From: Gammaproteobacteria bacterium
Lineage (GTDB): Bacteria > Pseudomonadota > Gammaproteobacteria > Pseudomonadales > Cellvibrionaceae
DNA length: 64,000 bases
Assembly: GCA_021151835.1 (NCBI GenBank)
Contig: JAGKWO010000002.1
Coordinates: 204,948-268,947 of the forward strand
Direction of reading: 5' to 3'
Below are positions 62,141-64,000 of this stretch, one piece after another. Made by a program: the position numbers and the translations under genes. Positions within the stretch are counted from its first letter, which is position 1; every line of letters begins with the position of its first letter. The notes beneath the pieces were generated by a model. That model made no database searches. It was not told the origin of the DNA and saw only the letters and a list, made by a program, of their open reading frames with translations.

Positions 62141-63067
62141 TTAACGAACCGTACGACGGATATAGGCAGCCGGATCAACAACCCGCCCGTTTTTATAAAC
62201 TTCAAAATGGACATGAGGTGCGGTTGAGCGACCGGTCGAGCCGGACAGGGCAATCAATTGCCCCTTTTTTACAACATCACCCGCTTTAACGAGATTGGAC
62301 TTATTGTGGGCGTAGCGCGTAACCAAACCGTCGCTATGCTTGATCTCCACCATATTGCCGTATTCAGGATGACGGCCTGACCAGTTAACGATTCCTGCGG
62401 CAACACTGCTGACTTCACTACCCTGGCGAGCGGTAAAATCCAACCCTGCATGGAATTCATTTTTTCCGGTGAAAGGATCGGTGCGATAACCAAATCGGGA
62501 AGAGATGAAGGAGTTTGCAACCGGAGAACCGGATACCGCCGTTTCTTCAGTAAGGCTGCGCTTGGCAAGGAGAGCTTCTATGGTATTGAGCTGTTGCTCG
62601 CGGCTGTCGACTTGTTGCGATAACTGGTCTATTACCGTGAAAAAATCCGGAGTCTTGTAAGTGGTATCCGGAGCTGCCTGTGAAGGCCCGCCAAACGCCG
62701 GGGCCTGGCTAAAATCAAATTCACCCTGTTCAAGATTTGCCGCAGAAGTCAGCTTTTCACCCAATGCATCCAGGCGCATCAAGCGGGCTTGCAATTCACC
62801 CAGCTTACTGGTCAATGCAGCGAGCTGGGCCTCTGAGGTTTCGCGCTCTTGTTCAATCTCTGTTTCACGCGCAGAGAGAATATCCATCCAAGCCTGGTCA
62901 GTGTTAAAAAAACCGCCACGCTCATCAGAAACTAACCAGCTATAACCCCAGGCGCCAACAAATGTGGGAATACCCAACAGACAAACAGACAATAACGCAC
63001 GCGTCCACCCCCCCAGGGTGAAACTGCGAGCCTGCGCATGATCTTTGTTGACGATAATAATCTTCAT
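62141..63067 (-). CDS. M23 (LytM-type) peptidase, membrane-anchored
   Basis: The 308-residue protein has one membrane segment (about 24-46), a coiled-coil region (about 62-110 and 145-172), and a C-terminal peptidase M23 domain with H206 and D210 (EFHAGLDF), H254 and the HVH motif (H285, H287). All zinc and catalytic residues are present, so it is likely an active peptidoglycan endopeptidase, not a degenerate activator. The gene lies in the standard position between lpxC and secA. Starting sequence MKIIIVNKDHAQARS matches the family. Confidence 0.92.
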   Translation of the reverse strand: MKIIIVNKDHAQARSFTLGGWTRALLSVCLLGIPTFVGAWGYSWLVSDERGGFFNTDQAWMDILSARETEIEQERETSEAQLAALTSKLGELQARLMRLDALGEKLTSAANLEQGEFDFSQAPAFGGPSQAAPDTTYKTPDFFTVIDQLSQQVDSREQQLNTIEALLAKRSLTEETAVSGSPVANSFISSRFGYRTDPFTGKNEFHAGLDFTARQGSEVSSVAAGIVNWSGRHPEYGNMVEIKHSDGLVTRYAHNKSNLVKAGDVVKKGQLIALSGSTGRSTAPHVHFEVYKNGRVVDPAAYIRRTVR

Positions 63068-63375
63068 TCAAATCTACTTTTTTATTAATCAAAAGATCCC
63101 ATACAACATTTAATGCTGCGTGAAATTCCTGCTAAAAAGTTCGACTATGTAAACAGTAATTACATCCAGCTGAAACACTTTCGAATTATTCAATACGATT
63201 AAAAGCGTTTCAAAACAAGCAGTTACGCAAATTCAACTGGAAAAATAAGGCAGTGCGGGAACGCCTTGCAACGGGCACATAAGTGCGCGAGTCCGAAATA
63301 TCGCACAGAAAGGAAGGATTTAACAAGTAGAAATTTATCGCCCTGTTCACAGTTTAAACAGAGCGATAACGTTCA
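63068..63375. other. Intergenic region between M23 peptidase and lpxC
   Basis: These 308 bp hold no credible gene. Near the lpxC end there is the hairpin at 63336-63368; the rest should hold the peptidase promoter. No repeat or other site was recognised. Confidence 0.5.
63336..63368 (-). terminator. Possible terminator of lpxC
   Basis: TATCGC.CTGTT and AACAG.GCGATA arms form a 12-bp stem with one mismatch-type G-T pair, beginning eight bases beyond the lpxC stop. The following T tract is short. Confidence 0.5.
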
Positions 63376-64000
63376 TCAGGCTACAGCTATTGGTTCAATG
63401 TAAGTGATTGGAGATGACTGATTTTCCTCAAAAGTTACAATTTCCCAGGCATCCGGTTGCTCCAACAGGAGGCGCAACGCTCGATTATTTAATGAATGCC
63501 CCGACTTATGCGCCCGGTATTCACATAACAAACTGTTGCCCAGCATGTATAAATCGCCAATAGCATCAAGAACTTTGTGCTTTACGAATTCGTCTTCGAA
63601 GCGTAAGCCATCTTCATTCAGGATCTTGTATTGATCTACCACTATCGCGTTATCCATGCTGCCGCCACGGGCCAACCCTTTGGAGCGCAAATATTCAATC
63701 TCATGCATGAAGCCGAAGGTACGAGCCCGGCTAATATCGGTCACAAAAGATGAACTGGAAAAATCCAGCTCGGTCTGTGGCCGGCGATCCTTAAACACCG
63801 GATGGTCAAATTCGATAGAAAAAGACACTTTGAAACCATCAAAGGGAAGAAAGCTGGCGACTTTATCGCCATCTTTCAGGGTCACTTCTTTCTTGATGCG
63901 AACAAACTTTTTAGGCGCATTTTGTTCCTGGACGCCGGCAGATTGAATCAGGAACACAAAGGGTCCGGCGCTGCCATCCATGATCGGAATTTCGGGCGCA
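63376..64000 (-). CDS. lpxC: UDP-3-O-acyl-N-acetylglucosamine deacetylase, C-terminal part (cut by window edge)
   Basis: About 208 C-terminal residues of LpxC, the zinc deacetylase that commits lipid A synthesis. The visible part begins with APEIPIMDGSAGPFV and includes ARTFGFMHEIEYLRSKGLARGG, the zinc-ligand segment with HKVLDAIGDL (His and Asp), and the catalytic His in AHKSGHSLNNRALR. The N-terminus lies beyond 64000. The C-terminal tail is short and Glu-rich, a region that in E. coli carries a degradation signal. Confidence 0.95.
   Translation of the reverse strand, partial: APEIPIMDGSAGPFVFLIQSAGVQEQNAPKKFVRIKKEVTLKDGDKVASFLPFDGFKVSFSIEFDHPVFKDRRPQTELDFSSSSFVTDISRARTFGFMHEIEYLRSKGLARGGSMDNAIVVDQYKILNEDGLRFEDEFVKHKVLDAIGDLYMLGNSLLCEYRAHKSGHSLNNRALRLLLEQPDAWEIVTFEENQSSPITYIEPIAVA

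Overview
The window is a stretch of chromosome from a Gram-negative, polysaccharide-degrading gammaproteobacterium, most likely Cellvibrio or a close relative in the Cellvibrionaceae. The evidence is a xyloglucan-utilisation block in the order known from Cellvibrio japonicus (GH31 alpha-xylosidase, GH35 beta-galactosidase, TonB-dependent receptor, GH95 alpha-L-fucosidase), together with a pseudomonad-like nadC / pilA-pilBCD / coaE / yacG / argJ / secA / lpxC backbone. No rRNA, tRNA, CRISPR array, transposase or phage gene was recognised.

Layout. 0-4.1 kb: a SpoIIAA-like protein, 19-bp tandem repeats, a chemoreceptor and a membrane-anchored PstS-like/OmpA fusion. 4.2-15.2 kb: a large GH3 + SGNH-hydrolase fusion, then a minus-strand set that encodes a complete oxidative L-fucose pathway (permease, dehydrogenase, lactonase, split UxaA-type dehydratase, SDR dehydrogenase, FAH-fold hydrolase) with an IclR regulator. 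15.5-18.9 kb: a solute-binding protein, an MltB-type lytic transglycosylase, a Rof-like protein and an SRPBCC protein. 19.0-31.1 kb: the xyloglucan block plus a tryptophan-halogenase-like flavoprotein. 31.2-36.2 kb: a NIT-like sensor with a sigma-54 promoter, outer-membrane phospholipase A, a PilZ protein and a DUF1631 protein. 36.4-45.0 kb: a guanidine-degradation operon. 45.0-56 kb: a second DUF1631 protein, nadC, two type IV pilin genes with accessory genes, and pilBCD. 56-64 kb: coaE, yacG, a Nudix/ThiE fusion, argJ, secA, an M23 peptidase and the C-terminal part of lpxC.

How the parts work together. The GH95 enzyme should release L-fucose from fucosylated xyloglucan oligosaccharides taken up by the TonB receptor, and the fuc genes 10-15 kb away can oxidise it to pyruvate and lactate. 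The GH3-SGNH fusion could add deacetylation and beta-glucosidase steps. The operon at 36.4-45.0 kb resembles urea carboxylase operons, but it is preceded by a clear guanidine-I (ykkC) riboswitch with a terminator, so the carboxylase and the two DUF1989 proteins are read as guanidine carboxylase and carboxyguanidine deiminase. Upstream of the riboswitch lies a well-matched sigma-54 promoter with GCACCA half-sites that look like an NtrC enhancer, suggesting control by both nitrogen status and guanidine.

Both pilin genes have sigma-54 type -24/-12 elements and share a GTGAC...GTCAC inverted repeat about 110-140 bp upstream of the predicted start, a candidate PilR enhancer. Between them sit a serine hydrolase of the beta-lactamase fold and a TfpZ-like accessory protein, an arrangement that looks like an exchangeable pilin cassette inserted between nadC and pilB. 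All functional calls come from reading the translated sequence and remembered family motifs; no database search was run.
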